Assembly: GCA_038030265.1 (NCBI GenBank)
Contig: CM075939.1
Location: forward strand, 25,029,253-25,093,252
Direction: 5' to 3'
DNA length: 64,000 nt
DNA from: Corythucha ciliata
Lineage: Eukaryota > Arthropoda > Insecta > Hemiptera > Tingidae
Shown here: positions 33,977 to 46,800 of the stretch, piece after piece
Numbering within the stretch: position 1 is the stretch's first letter
How the letters are laid out: the number at the start of each line of letters is the position of its first letter
Notes under the pieces: generated by a model
Seen by the model: the letters and a program-made list of their open reading frames with translations, nothing else
Databases searched by the model: none
Told to the model about the DNA's origin: nothing
Program-made: the position numbers and the translations under genes

Positions 33977-35506
33977 GTCCAGTCAAATCGTATAAAAAAA
34001 ATACCATACGTGGACAAAAATCTCGTCTTTGATTTTTCCACTTTATTCTATGTTTTTTGTGGTGAGGAACACGAATCTGAAGAGATCCAACAAAACTTCC
34101 TTGTGCGTTTTGAGAAAATCGCGAAAAACTGATAATTTTTGGTCCTTTTTTTAGATTTTCGGTTACAACTGCTCAATGACGCGTCCTACGGAAAATTGTA
34201 CCCTGTTCTTTTTTGAAGAGCATCAAGTTCTGCGTCGAGTCTTTTTTCATTTATCACAATTGACCCAGCCGTTTCACCGGTATTGATTTTTTTGAAATGG
34301 TCATATTTAGTCGCTTTTGGCAAAATTGTGTGAAAAAATAAAAGTAGTTCAACTCTCAGTTCAGTGATGAAATCTCTGACGCTACCTATAGTACTGGTGG
34401 TATGTTGATTTTTAACATTGTGGACAAAGTTGGTTGGCATAACCACTTTTTTTGATACAAAAACTATTTTCATGGCCCTGTACAGAATATTTTACGGGCC
34501 TTCAAAAAGTTGGCAAATATGGTTCCTGACTGTAAATTTCATTAGCTTTCACTGAAAAATAGTGGAATTTTCGAATTTTCGTTCAATAGTTATAGGCAAA
34601 AACGTTCTGCTGAAGAAAGGAGTTATTGGAAAATTACTCATTTTGCGAATTTCCCACTGCGTTTTATTGCCACTTATCGGGTCTTTATAAAAACGCCATA
34701 CATGACTCCTTATAGGAAATTTAACGAGCTTTCATGTGAGTATCTTTAAAATTTAATCGGATGGATAGTTTTTGAGTTATAGGCCGAAATGTGACAAAAA
34801 ACGTTTTTTTGCAGCAAATTTCAAATTGTTTGACGTTATGACCCTTATGACGTCTTATGTTAATCTTCAAATAAAATTTCATACAATAGGACTGATAGAA
34901 AATTCTATCAGCTTTCAGATCGTTTTTCATAGAAAAAAACTGGACTACTAGTTCCCGAGCTAATGGCAAAAATGCGCAGAAAAACGTGGTTTTTGGGCCG
35001 CTTTTTTCGCGTTTTTTGTCGCTTAACTGATACCACTGATTTTTCCTGTAGGTTTCAATGCTTTTCACTTGTGTAAAATTCAATTCTGAACCACTTTGAT
35101 TTCATTACATTTTCCGATTGGAATAGCCGTTTTTAACTTGCTGCTGCCTTAGTAATTTTGATTAATTTTAACAAAAGTAGCTAAAAATGACCATTTCAAA
35201 AAAATCAATAACGGTGAAACGGCTGGGTCAATTGTGACAAATGAAAGAACGATTCGACGCAGAATTCAATGCTTTTCAAAAAATAAGAGGGTAACATTTT
35301 CCGTAGAATGCGTCATTAAGGAGTTATAAGCAAAAAACTGGAAAAAGTGCCAAAAATGAGCAGTTTTTCGCGATTTTCGCAAAACGCACAAGGAAATTTG
35401 GTTGGATCTCTTCAGATTCGTGTTCCTCTCCCCAAAAAACATAGAATAGAGTGAAAAAATCCAAGACGAGATTTTTGTCTACGTGGAACTACCGTTTGAC
35501 TGGACT
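33977..35506. mobile_element. Large inverted-repeat element, family A/B, copy A
   Basis: Arms of about 335 bp (33977-34315 and 35175-35506) are inverse copies, with ends GTCCAGTCAAA / TTTGACTGGAC flanked by TA. Shared inner blocks include gacaaaaatctcgtctt, agattcgtgttcctc and the gacccagccgtttcacc core. The ~850-bp interior has repeated phrases (gttataggcaaaaacg type) but no transposase frame. The minus frame 34186-34473 lies in the arm and is not taken as a gene. Element 60285-61849 has related arms and almost the same length. Confidence 0.8.
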
Positions 35507-36039
35507 ATTCAGTTTCTCAGAAAATAAGTTGAAGAGCATTACATTACCTTTGAAATGGGCGCTTTTCGAACAGTTTAGACCATCGTGGCCACAAGTTGCA
35601 GCCGTATGAACCGACCAAGTTTTTTTCATTTTTAAAAATCCAACATTGTACATGGTACGAATCACGGTTCTCGCTCATTAAATTCACTTTTATTTGTTTT
35701 TCCTCGAAGATTAGCACAGAATAAGTGAATAAAAGTAAAATAAGCTGAAAACACTTTTTTGGAATGGCTCTCGTACCTTCTGTAGACACTCAAAATGAGC
35801 TCAATTGCCTCATTTTTTGGTACAACAATGGATTTTTCTCAAAAAACTGCGGAGGACGGAGTAAAGAAAGCAGGAAGGAAAGTATTCAGTATTCAACTAA
35901 GTTACTTCATCCAGTTTTAGAGGAATTAGCCAGGCGCTGCTATAGGTCATGGGACATTTTTTGTTGCATTTTGTATGTATAATCACCCCTCTTACTTTGT
36001 TCAACCAAGTACCAGTCACTCTGTATTATGCAACCCGTT

Positions 36040-36250
36040 TTTTATTTGAAAACACCAGAAAAATCAAGTAAAAACCCAAATATTGCGCAATATATTGGAT
36101 GTGTAGGGTAAACGTCAAAACATTATACAAATTTATTGCGCAATAATTAATGTGCGGGTATGAACGCAGGGCCGGATCATAGAGACTACCGGGGCTACAG
36201 CCCTGGGCGGCAAATTTCGAGGGGCGGCAAAATGTTAGAAATATTTTTTG
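36040..36250. mobile_element. Two abutting element fragments
   Basis: 36110-36166 is a half copy of the TTAA MITE of 1628-1813 (caaatttattgcgcaataatt). It is joined to gcagggccggatcatagag ... gggcggcaaatttcgagggg, words typical of widespread non-autonomous hAT-like remnants. Confidence 0.45.
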
Positions 36251-37250
36251 TCAAGGGAGGGGGATAAGACAAACTGAACCAGAAGAGATGAAAAGAGAAA
36301 GAAATATATGTGTTTTTTCTCTATCACTCTTTCCCCCTCATTTCATACTTCGTGCCCGTACTAAGAGGCTTCTCTACGCACCGCCAGGAACGCTCACACG
36401 AAGCCGCCGCAACCGCAGCCTCATAGTGAATTATGCAAAGCGTTTTTTTCTCAATTTTGGCCAGATGTTGGATCAGAAACCACGAATTGACTCATTTTCG
36501 CAATTTTACCCTCGAATGAGCGCTTTTTCTCAATTTTAGCCGGGAATATTACAGTTTTTCAAAGTGTTTAGTCGACCCCGCAGAACAGCGAAAAATGAGC
36601 GTAGCTTCTTAATTTCAGACGTAAGTAGACTTGCCCGTAAGATTGTTCAAGAAAAGAACTGTGCACATGGGCCTCGCTAGGCTATTGCCGACGACACCTT
36701 ATGGGGACGTTCTTTGGCTGAGGATTGTTAAAATTGACCTGAAAATCACCTAGTACTAAAGCCCTCGGCGGGTTAGGCAAAAATCGCCAGGTCAAAAATC
36801 GAAGAGATCGCATATCTCTGGAGGTTTCGACCCGGGGAATCCAGCAATAGAATAAACAAGCCGTTAAGCTCCTTCCTGGCAAACTGGCCCCCCTTGACAC
36901 TATGTTTCGGCATGCTCTGAGCGTGATGGAAATCCAGGCCTCTGGGTTGCCCTGAACGAAAAGCCAACACGTCATCTTTCTGGAGTGGCCGTCAACTCGA
37001 GGTTTTTTCGCCAGGTTTAAGAAATATAGTTTTTCTCTAATAACTTGTAAAATCCGTTCTCTCGTTACTTGCTTTACTCTACAAGTCTTGAAGGAAGTTG
37101 GGGGGAGGGGTGTTTAACCGTAAGTTGCGGCAAAAACAAATTAGCCCTTCAGGCCATGGACCCCTTAAGGGAGTTGAAAAATGTGATGGTTTACAAAAAT
37201 GTGTCTTCTGTTTCGAAGCGCTTAAAGGAGACCTAAATGTGAGTTTCTGA
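36251..37250. other. Intergenic; short agcgctttttctc repeats near 36470
   Basis: 36420-36545 contains gagcgctttttctcaatttt words that are the inverse of the repeat family at 55650-56010. Minus-strand frames at 36682-36975 have no recognisable motif. Confidence 0.4.
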
Positions 37251-37254
37251 ATAC

Positions 37255-37545
37255 GGTACTTGGACCCTTCGAAATTAAAATTTTGTGGATTATTGCTCAC
37301 AGAACCCAATTTCATGAGTTTTCACTCAAAAAGCCAATTTGACAGAAATGTCTCCCTAAAAAGCCAATTCAAGGGGGTGGGCCATTCAAAAATCCAATTT
37401 CACGGGGCTGATTCGTTAAAAGAAATCGTTTTGGACGTCGACGTCCATGGATTTGACGCTCAAAAAACTCAACTTCGCGGTTTTGACTAATCCAATAACC
37501 AAGCACCTTTGGCGCCTTCAAAAAAATCAATTAGCAGGTTGTTAG
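37255..37545 (+). repeat. Degenerate ~30-bp minisatellite
   Basis: Repeated aaaaagccaattt..a..g..tt..ct and related words of the same style as 17890-19345, about nine units. Confidence 0.6.
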
Positions 37546-37690
37546 GGTTTTAGTGCGTTTCATTTAAAAAATGCACTATTGGTCTCGCCCTGATGGTCGC
37601 ACACGTAGGTCATGATACATTTTTTTCATGTTTCAGAACCCCTAGAACACGAATCCGAGGTCGGTTCAATTGTATATATATTTATATATA
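37543..37690 (+). mobile_element. AGTGCATTTCATT hairpin element, copy 1
   Basis: Begins with a small hairpin (ttttagtgcgtttcattt then aaaatgcactatt) and continues ggtctcg..ctgatggtcgcacacg ... agaacccctagaacacgaat. The same order recurs at 52296-52405 and the hairpin alone, inverted, at 62190-62228. Ends near an AT-repeat (tatatatatttatatata). Confidence 0.6.
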
Positions 37691-38151
37691 TGACCCTTTT
37701 TCGTTAGCACGATCACGGTCGCAATTTTCTACCTAGGGCAACCAAATTTGGCCTAAAAATCAATAGCGTGAATATCTCGGACGAGTTCGTGATCCAGGCG
37801 GATCGGTCCACAGGAAGGATGTGAAAGAGGGGGTTAAATTAGTTGAAAATTCGCTACCGCATGGCTGTTGCTGCAAATGCCACCAAAATTGACTCGAGTA
37901 ATCAGAAATGAACGCGCTTTCGTATGAGACCCTAGTGAACCAAAACCGTTGATATGACAGGGCAGTTCTCGGCGGAGGGGAGTTATTAAATTAACGCTAT
38001 GCCTCACTGGACCACCCAATTACCAAAAAATTCCATTGACATTGTATTTTGAGCAGTCTCTTTCTTTTGATTTGCCTACAGTCTAATCTAAGTAAAAAAA
38101 GTCTTAAGTAAAAAAATCATGAGGTGGGCCAAAAAAGGAGAAAAAAAAGAA

Positions 38152-39897
38152 GAAAAAAGTTTTGTTCCGACAGCAGCCTGTCGGGTAAAGTGCATTTCAT
38201 TTATGCGACAATCCACTCAAACCTCATAAGTTTGAATGATTTCAATAAAATTTTAAATGAAATGTAGGCCGCGCTATTCATTGATGTAGGATGGTGGTAC
38301 ATGTATTGTGTATTGTCTTTTTGTTTTCCTCCCCCAGTTGGTGGCAAAAAGGTTGATCTGCATAGTTATTGGTTACCAAAAAATTTTGATCTTGAATTTC
38401 TATGCGGCAGTTGAAGTGAAGTCACAAGTCGCACAGAATGTCGAATCAAAATTAGAAGGTGAAAGCGTACTAGTGTAGGCATAGCTGGTGGTGCATGGTT
38501 ACAACGAAGCATCTTGCGTTGAAAAAAAAACATAATCAAAACTCAGCAAAGAACAAAAGTATATGAAATTTCAAAATGTTTAAATTTATAATTTGAATAA
38601 AACTAAAATTGTTGAAAAATGACGATTAAACCCCACCTCTTTTTCCACCCCCACCGACCCTTCCCCCACCGTGTTACACAGCTCCTCTTCCACCTCCTTT
38701 TCCTCCTCTTCCTGCTCGCCCTCCTCTCCATTCTCTTCCTCTTCTTCCTCCTCTTAATTGTCCAAAATTATAATTTTGGTAATTATTACCATGTCTGCGT
38801 TGTGATTTGCGTTAGTAAAAAACAAATCGAAATTCATTTCAAAGCAACACTACTGATACATACACGTGTATATCGAAATACGAGATTGGGGCATCGCCGC
38901 TGGTACTTGGACCAATATCGCTGTTCCTTCTGTTAATCAATGCAAATTATAAGTATGAATTGTTGAAAATTCTACTACTATGTAATTCAGTGGCATTCTA
39001 CATTTCCGACGGACTGGGGACTGTCTCGACGACCGGACTGTCCTCTTTCTTTTTTTCCTTGCTCTCTTCTTCCCTCTTTTCCTTGTTCTTGTTTTCCTTA
39101 TTCTTATGTTCCTTCGTTTCTATTCTTTCTGTTTTCTCCTGACTTTTTTTTCCTGATGACTTTTTTTTCTTCTCCTCCTCAGTTTTCTTGTCCTTCATCA
39201 CCTTCGAATTTAGACGTCATGGCCAGTCTCTCTAAGAGCTTGAATGCTCCATGGCGTCTTCAGTCTCCAGGTCGCTTAAAGAGCTTGTATCCATCCTAAA
39301 AAAATATTATTTAATTAACATTTTTTTTTTTAAGTGGGAAAACACTCACTCGTTTTTCTCAATTTTTAATAATATCGAGAAATTCGAAATAATTCGTAGT
39401 TTATCCCTTCCACATGTTACAAAATGCTGATTTAAATTAATTATAATATAAGATAGTGGAGTATTTTTGTTGTTTTTGTGTTTCTCATCTTCTGGCTGGT
39501 GGTCTGTCTCCCAGTTCGGTCGGCGTTCAATTTTTTAATAAAAGGCAGTAATATCAGACGAGGGGTTGGGTGGTGGGAGTTTTCCGTCTGGGGCATTATT
39601 TCGGCACGCGGACTGTAGGAATATGAGAATATAGGAGATGATATTCTGTTGGTGGGATGGTGGGTGGCAAGATGAATACCTCTAAGGTGTATAAATGTAT
39701 AGAAATATTTAATAGCTGTCGTTATATGCAAAACTAATGACGGTGCCATAGTAGAGAATAATTTGTAACGCGGCCTACATTTCATTTAAAATTTATTGAT
39801 ATCATTCAAACTTATCAGGTTTGAGTGGATTGTCGCATAAATGAAATGCACTTTACCCGACAGGCTGCTGTCGGAACAAAACTTTTATTTTTAATTG
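38152..39897. mobile_element. 1.75-kb element with ~122-bp inverted repeats
   Basis: 38152-38273 and 39769-39897 are near-perfect inverse copies running from aaagttttgttccgacagc to atttaaatgaaatg-taggccgcg. Each arm contains its own hairpin (cgacagcagcctgtcg). The interior has two pyrimidine-rich tracts (38625-38757 and 39040-39190); the Lys/Glu-rich minus frame 38998-39201 and the Leu-rich plus frame 38619-38936 are products of these tracts. No transposase seen, so probably non-autonomous. Confidence 0.78.
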
Positions 39898-40490
39898 GGC
39901 AGATCTTGCGCCTCGGAAACCAATTTCGCGGGGTTGGTACACCTCCCAAAAAAAACATGGGGGTTTTCACACTTTTTATTTTGCCAAATGTGAAATATCC
40001 AGCTCACTTTAAAGAGCAGTTTCGTGGAGTTGGCTAATCCAAAACAATATCACCGTACTGAATCACCTCAAAAGAGAGATTTCGCCGTTTTCGCTGCCAC
40101 AAAAACAAAATTGTGCGTATTTAGTCCATTCAAAAAGCATTTTCGCGCAGAGTCGGATCATTTTAAAGCGCAATTCCACAGGTCTGTGTCAACAAATTTC
40201 GCAAGGTTGGCCCGTGAAAACCAATCTGGGGGGATCGGTTCACCCAAAAAACAATTGGGCAACTCGAAAAACAAATTTGGTACATTAAAAACTGGTTTCG
40301 TTTTACTTTATTTCGCGGCTTTCACCGCTAAAAATAAAATTAAAAAAAAATTGTTTTGCGCTTTGGACCAATTTAAATGAAAATTTGTGGTGTTGGGTCA
40401 TTTTAAAAAGCAAGTTCACAGGTCTGCCTACTTTTGATTTTCGCAGGGCTTGGTCATTTGAAATCAATCTAGTGGGAATGGTTCACCATC
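39898..40490 (+). repeat. Degenerate ~30-bp minisatellite
   Basis: Words such as aaccaatttcgcggggttgg and aaaaaacaattgggc recur at 30-40-bp spacing up to the start of the rootletin upstream region. Confidence 0.6.
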
Positions 40491-40814
40491 CTCAAATTTC
40501 AGTATGTAGTACAAAGGTTTAATTTTTGAGCCCTAATTGACAGCTTCAGACCCGAATGTAGCTCACTACAGCCTTAAGCCCTTTAAATTCTTATATAAGC
40601 TCTAGGAGCAGGTGCGCATTTTACAGGGGTAAACACGACAAGGCTATCTCAGCCGGTATTAGGGGAGGGGCTAAGAATATCCGAAAATATCAGCTTTTAA
40701 TTTCAATTTTTTCCGAATACCCTCGGTCTTTAGCACACAAAAATTGAGATTTAGGACCCTAATGTCCAACAATCAGATGCAAAAGAAAATTTGCCTTTAA
40801 AAAAATAAGTAATA
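40491..40814 (+). promoter_or_regulatory. Upstream region of rootletin, no promoter motif identified
   Basis: Non-repetitive AT-rich sequence before the proposed start codon. I see no convincing TATA box or initiator, so it is listed only as the likely location of the 5' flank. Confidence 0.25.
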
Positions 40815-43800
40815 ATGTCAACTGAAGCTGATTGTTCTGTTCTGTTTTCTGAGAAGATTAATTCAAATTTTAAATGGTGCTATGTGAAACGACTAGCCAA
40901 ACCTAGAAACCCACTTCTACCAGTTGTATTTGTGATAGCGGAAAATTCTAAGGAAGAGGTAGGCGTACAATCGAATGGCCTGTCGTAGAAATCGAAAAGT
41001 TTTCTATGTCATTGTAAGAGGGTGTTTTCTCCCACGACAACTGGCTTTTCCCGCGACTCCTTATACCACTTCTGTGGGTTTCTGTTTGCATGTGCAGTAC
41101 ACCAGGAAGGATGGAACGAATCCTGAAGGGTCAGCGGGTGACAGACCGAGGAGACCTATACCTTTTGCTAGGGCTTCGTCTCTCAGTAAAAAAGAGGTAA
41201 ACAAAAAATCACGAAGATGACCAACTGTAATTTTAACGTTTGTAGTAGAAGCGCGAAAAGACTTAAAAAGAAGGATGAACGAAGAATGAAGGACCTCTTC
41301 TCTTCGTTATCTTCTTATTTCTTCTCGCCTACTTCTTCCCCCAAACAAATTGATAAACGTGTGACGTTTCTTAACACTCGAAAGTCGAACGCTCTCACCT
41401 GTTGAGCAGCTTGAGAATATTACGTTATATTTTTTACTTTCAATGAGTGGCGAGACTTTTAAAAGGACTTCTTGTTCAAATGACTCATAACAAGCTTTTT
41501 TCAGTCGCTATGACTACCCCTTTGTATGTGTTTTGAATGCACCTTGCGATTTCAAGCTCTAATGTCATAGTCGTAGTTTTTTCGCTCGTGATGGACACTC
41601 ACGTGAATAAATTTATGGATTTTTCTCTATAAATTGCACTAAAAGTGTTGCGTGCACTTTTCACGTACCGCTTTATTATGTAGGAAATAAAGCAAATCGA
41701 TAATGTTGGGGGTGAACATGAAAATTTAGTGGCAATGCAGTACGCTTACTGGTACCATGTAAGTAGAAGCGAAAAAACATGAGAATTAATTTTTAAAAAT
41801 GCTTAAATTTTATTTCTTGAAGCATGTATTTTTGTTTATTTGTTTTGGTCCTTAAAGCCCGGGCGAACAAGAATGGACGGAGCGTCACGCTCAGGTGGTT
41901 CCATTGCCGGCGATGAACCTCCAGAGTTTCTGAACCGGCCTCCTGGGGACAGAAGGCGTCTCGAAGAGCTTGATTCCACGATATATCGCAAAAGAATCGA
42001 AGAGTATCGACAGGCTCAAGCTCGGCAAACGGCTCTTGTCAGCAAGCTTCAGGCTAAAGTAATTCTTAAACTTGACCGAATTGAAAATGTGACATTGTAT
42101 AACCCCCCCCCCCTCATACAACCTTAAGATACTTCAGTACAAGCAAAGGTGCGCTGAATTGGAAGCTCAAATGACAGACCTTCAAGAGCACCAACCTACC
42201 TCATCTATTCAAGCCGCGCCGACGCCCCTTGAAGTGGCTCAGCAACAACTAAGGGAATTTAGGGATGAGAGGATAAGCGATTTCGATTCAGCGCTTAGAG
42301 CGTTACAGGAGGAAAAACGAAAGTCAGTTCTCATTGAAGATGGGAGAGGGGAGTTTTTTCCGCGTTATTATGATTGGTGGGGTGCGTTGCAGAAACGAAA
42401 AACTCGCTCAAATCAACGCCGTCCTAAAACAACAACTCGATGAGGCACACGAAAGCAACGAATCACTCACAAATGACCTGCAAAAACTGACGGCCGACTG
42501 GGAATACACAAGGGAAGAAATGTTGGCCAAAGAGGATGAATGGAAAGAGGACGAACAGGTATTAGACCCCAAAATTCCGTTGGATGAACTCACCTTACAG
42601 TCGAATTATCCTCTCTTCCTACTAAAGTATTTCGCCGAGTACTGCAATCAAGAACACTCTCGCCTGATGAACCTGTGGCGAGACGTTGTAGCAATGAAAA
42701 GGCAATTCACGGAAATGCAGCAATCGACTAGGCGAGATTTGGGTAAAATGAGTTTGGATCTATCTAAAACCATTCGCGAGGCGGTCGATTCGACAAGTGG
42801 AATTTCCACGCGACAATCGCGCTATTCGGCTGTTGAGGTGAATATATTTCATAGAACGCTGCAGCGCTTAGCTTAACAGTTCTCAATGTAGGAAGAGAAC
42901 AGGCAGCAAGTGGAAGAAGAACTACTTCTGCTCAAAGAGCAACTGTCCGCGCTGAGAGAAGAGAAAGAACGTGTAACCATCGAAGTGAAGATAAAGGAGG
43001 AGAAAATTCATTCTCTCAGCAGAGACTGCAGACATCTAGTCTGTTTCAGTCATCTTTACTGACCGTAACCCTCAAAAGCTAACAAATTTCCCCCTCTCCC
43101 ACCATTCAGGAAGAGAAATGTGCCGCCGCTGAGTCATCCGCCACTGAAGTGAACAGACTTCAACACGAACTAGATCTCCTACAGAACGCACTCCGCGATA
43201 TAGCACACGCCGTTGTTCAGGACTCGGAAACTCGCGATCCTGAAGTTAAACATCACGTTCATTTAACAGCGAGTCAGGCCCTGCCTCCAAGGTGAAAAGA
43301 GTCTGCATCCCTACGACAATCATTCGTTTTTTAAAAAACGTTTTCCTAACTTTATTTTTAGGTCCCCAAAACGCAGCACCAGAACACCAACGTCACTTGC
43401 GTTTGTTGAAAGTACTATTTCGGCAGTTCAAGCCGTTCTGAACAAATATCAGTTGAATCTACACGAGTCACAAGTAATCCATTTTCTAACCGTTTGGAAA
43501 AAGAGACGGCCTAAATCCTACCACTTCTTTCTACCCTTACAGGTGAAATTAGGGAACGCTAAAGATCAGGCGAGTCAGTGGAAACGGCAGTGCGAAAATC
43601 TGGAAGACACTCAAAAATCTTTGGAAATCCGTCTGAATGAATTGCTATCTCAGTTGGATTCTTGTAAAATCCAGTTAAACCAAGCACTCCAAGAAAAAGA
43701 TATGTTTTTTAAGTCGCTTGAAGTGGCTCGGTCGGAGAAGAACGCCCTGGATAAGAACAGACTTGAAATTAATGCCATGGTACGTTATTTGAGAAACTGT

Positions 43801-46800
43801 TCAAGCAGACTTGTGTGCCTTAGGACGCTTTTATTTAACTTTTTATGTTGTACCTTTCAGATGGAAAATCTAAATTCAGAATGGGAAAAAGAGAAGAAAA
43901 CGAACGCACGACTTCAAAAACTGATCGAAACACTCGAAGATGAAAAGGCCTATCTTCAAAATGAAACAGAGCGCCTGAACAAAGAGGCTGACATGAGGTA
44001 CGAGTTCGTCGCGGAGTATAAAAATGAATGAAATCGAATGAAAAATAAGTCAGTCGACACCCCCCCCCCCCGCGATAGGTTATCGAATCATTACGTGAAA
44101 CTGGAAACGAAATCAAATAGTCGGGCGACGATTGATACAAGACCGGTGTCGGCGAATTTTCCTCCTAGGAATTGGACAGCCACCTTGTAATGAAAAAAGA
44201 AAAGAAAATTTTACGACGCGTTGATGAGAATCGCCTCCTCTTGGCTCACCTCTTTTCATTCATAATAAAATAATTCTAAGTTACGTTAGATTCAAACTTT
44301 GAGAGAGGCTGATAATTTGAGACTTTTGCGGGGGCGGGTTGGCCTACGGGAGCACGTAACAAGGCCGGGACTAAACTTCGGGCTAGGAAAGTAAAAGAAG
44401 GTTCATCCCTGGTGTACAGGATTAGTTATCCCCGGAAACTGGCCTTTGTCCACCACCACCCCCAAGTGGCTCTGCATAGTAAATTGGGCTTACACATAAT
44501 GCGGCATTTTCACCCCCAGAGTTGGCGCTGCTACCGGACAAAACTTAGTTGTGGATGTTACATTGGGTTGGGTAGCCCTCTTTGGGTTCTCTGTACCTTT
44601 CCCCGTGAGGTTGAAACCAACATTCCCCCCTCCTTGTTGTGGTCCACACAGTAAGGATCGTGGCAAACGATCTGCGCGGCTGCGCCGCATTGCCACAATT
44701 AAAATTCATGTATTGTCACAATAGGGAAATGACGCTGAGAAGCGAGGAGGATAGATGCAGTCGGCTCAAAGAGGAAATCCTAGAAATACGAGAAGAACTT
44801 AACAAAACTTATTTGGCAAAGGACCTTCTAGAACAGCAGAAAGCTGAAACGGAGAATTTGCTGTCTCAAATTGACAAAAACAGAGGTGTGAAAATTTAAA
44901 TGCTGTGAAAGTTGGAACCGAATTCATTAACCTTCCTGTATTTCTTTAGGTGACATCGAGCTGGAATTGGAGCAAGTCCTTCTCGAGAAGTCTGACATGC
45001 ACGAATGTCTGGCTAAAGCCGAGGCGCTGGCGTCCTCTTTGGAGCAAGAGAAAAAAAGACTGCTAGATGAAATGAAAAAAGTAAAGCTTTAGAGCATTTA
45101 GTGTTTGAGACACTAAAATAATCGTTTTTTGTCAGTTGCAAGATGAAAAAGCGTCACTAAACAATCTAATCGCCGATCAAAATAGCGACCTCGCCGCTCT
45201 ACGCAAGGAAATCCTTCAGGGGGAGCAACAGCGTTTGGATTTGGACACGGAAAAAGTCAGCGTTCAAGAAAAATGTAAATTCCTCGAAATGGAAAAAGAA
45301 AAACTCGAAATGGAATTGGCTCAAGTCGCTCGTGAAAGAAGTGAGCTGTCGAATCAACTGTGTGCCGCCGGTAGGAAACGTGAGACTCTAAACGAGGAGG
45401 TGAGTCGTATCAAGCAACGACTCGAACAGGCAAACGAAACGAACGCTCGAATCAATCGAAGCTTGGAGGATCTCGTCAAGGACTGTGAAAATAAACAGGC
45501 TAGTTTGTGTGCGATTTGTATGGTGCGACATGCTCAGTCTAACGATGTTGTAACCGGTTTTTTAGGTTATACTCGAAGGGTATGACAAAGAAACGCAGAG
45601 ACTGCAAGAGCAAATCGCCTCCATGAGGGCCGACAAAGAGGCTCTAGAAGCGACTTTATTTGACGCTCAAGCTAATATAGAAAACTTGGAAGCTAAAAGA
45701 TTGCAACTTGAAAAAGACCAACAGGAACTGCTCGTTTATCAGGTCAAGCCATTAGCGTTTTGTTTTCCTAACAATTTTTCACTCACTAAAATGACTGAAA
45801 TGCGTGACAAACTAAAAGAGAAAAACACAAACTTGTTCCACCAGGCACATCTTTTTTTTGGGCATTCTTAGTTTGTTAGTATGTTAAGTCTGTTGATCAG
45901 TTATTGGAGTTTTCTCGTACAGGAGTCTCTAAAAGGGGAGATCGTGAAATTGAAATCAGAACTCGAAAACTGCGAAAAACGGTCGCAAGAGACGAAAACT
46001 AACTTGTTAAAACAGTCCGCTTCGATGGAGGGTGAATACAAGCAAGCGATTGCAAATTTGAAGAAGAAAAACGAGGATACCACGCTGAAGCTACTCGAAG
46101 AAAAGGTTGGAATTTACTTAAATTGAAGCAATTTAATCTGGTCAATTTAATTTTCGAGAATCTCTTAGGAGCAAATAAGAACCAGCTTGGAGAAGAAACT
46201 TCAAAATGCGATAGATAACCTAATGGAGGAAAAGGACTCTGAAATTCGGCAGCTCGAAGGAAGAATCCAGCTTTTGCAGCAGCAAATTGAGAACGTGATG
46301 CAGCAACAGGAAGAGGTTCTTTTGCGAGCTGAAAGCGATAAACAGCAGGCTCTTTTGATAGGTAATTAACGGATAATTTATAATAACTAGGTAACTTCGA
46401 AAAAAAAAAATGTATCCCCCACCCCGCCTGTACAGCGCAACAGGACCTGCAAGCAGTGAGTGAAAAACTGGAAGAGGCCAGAAGAGACGTAGAATCAGAG
46501 AAGCTGGCGCACGATCGAAATAGGAGGGAGGCCGCTGTGCGTGGGGAGCAGGATCGAGCCACGATAAATTCATTGAAAGACAGCCTTAACGTCGTCAACA
46601 CAAAACTCGAACAATTCAAGTAAACATAAAGTAACAGGAAACAGCTCAGTTACTTTACTGAGCTCAATTTCGTAAAAATCAGGGTTAAAAGTGAAGAAGA
46701 AAAAACAACTCTTGAGAACCGGGTCGCAGAATTGGTTAAAGAGAGAGACAGTGAAATTCAGCAGTGTGAAAATTTGAAACTTCAACTTCATTTGGCCGAG

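Noticed and set aside
34186..34473. 95-residue minus frame
   Set aside because: Lies mainly in the inverted arm of element A and is not preserved in the opposite arm.
38619..39201. Leu-rich plus frame and Lys/Glu-rich minus frame
   Set aside because: Low-complexity translations of pyrimidine-rich tracts inside a transposable element.
45999..46619. 206-residue minus frame opposite rootletin
   Set aside because: Antisense shadow crossing three coding exons and two introns of the plus-strand gene.
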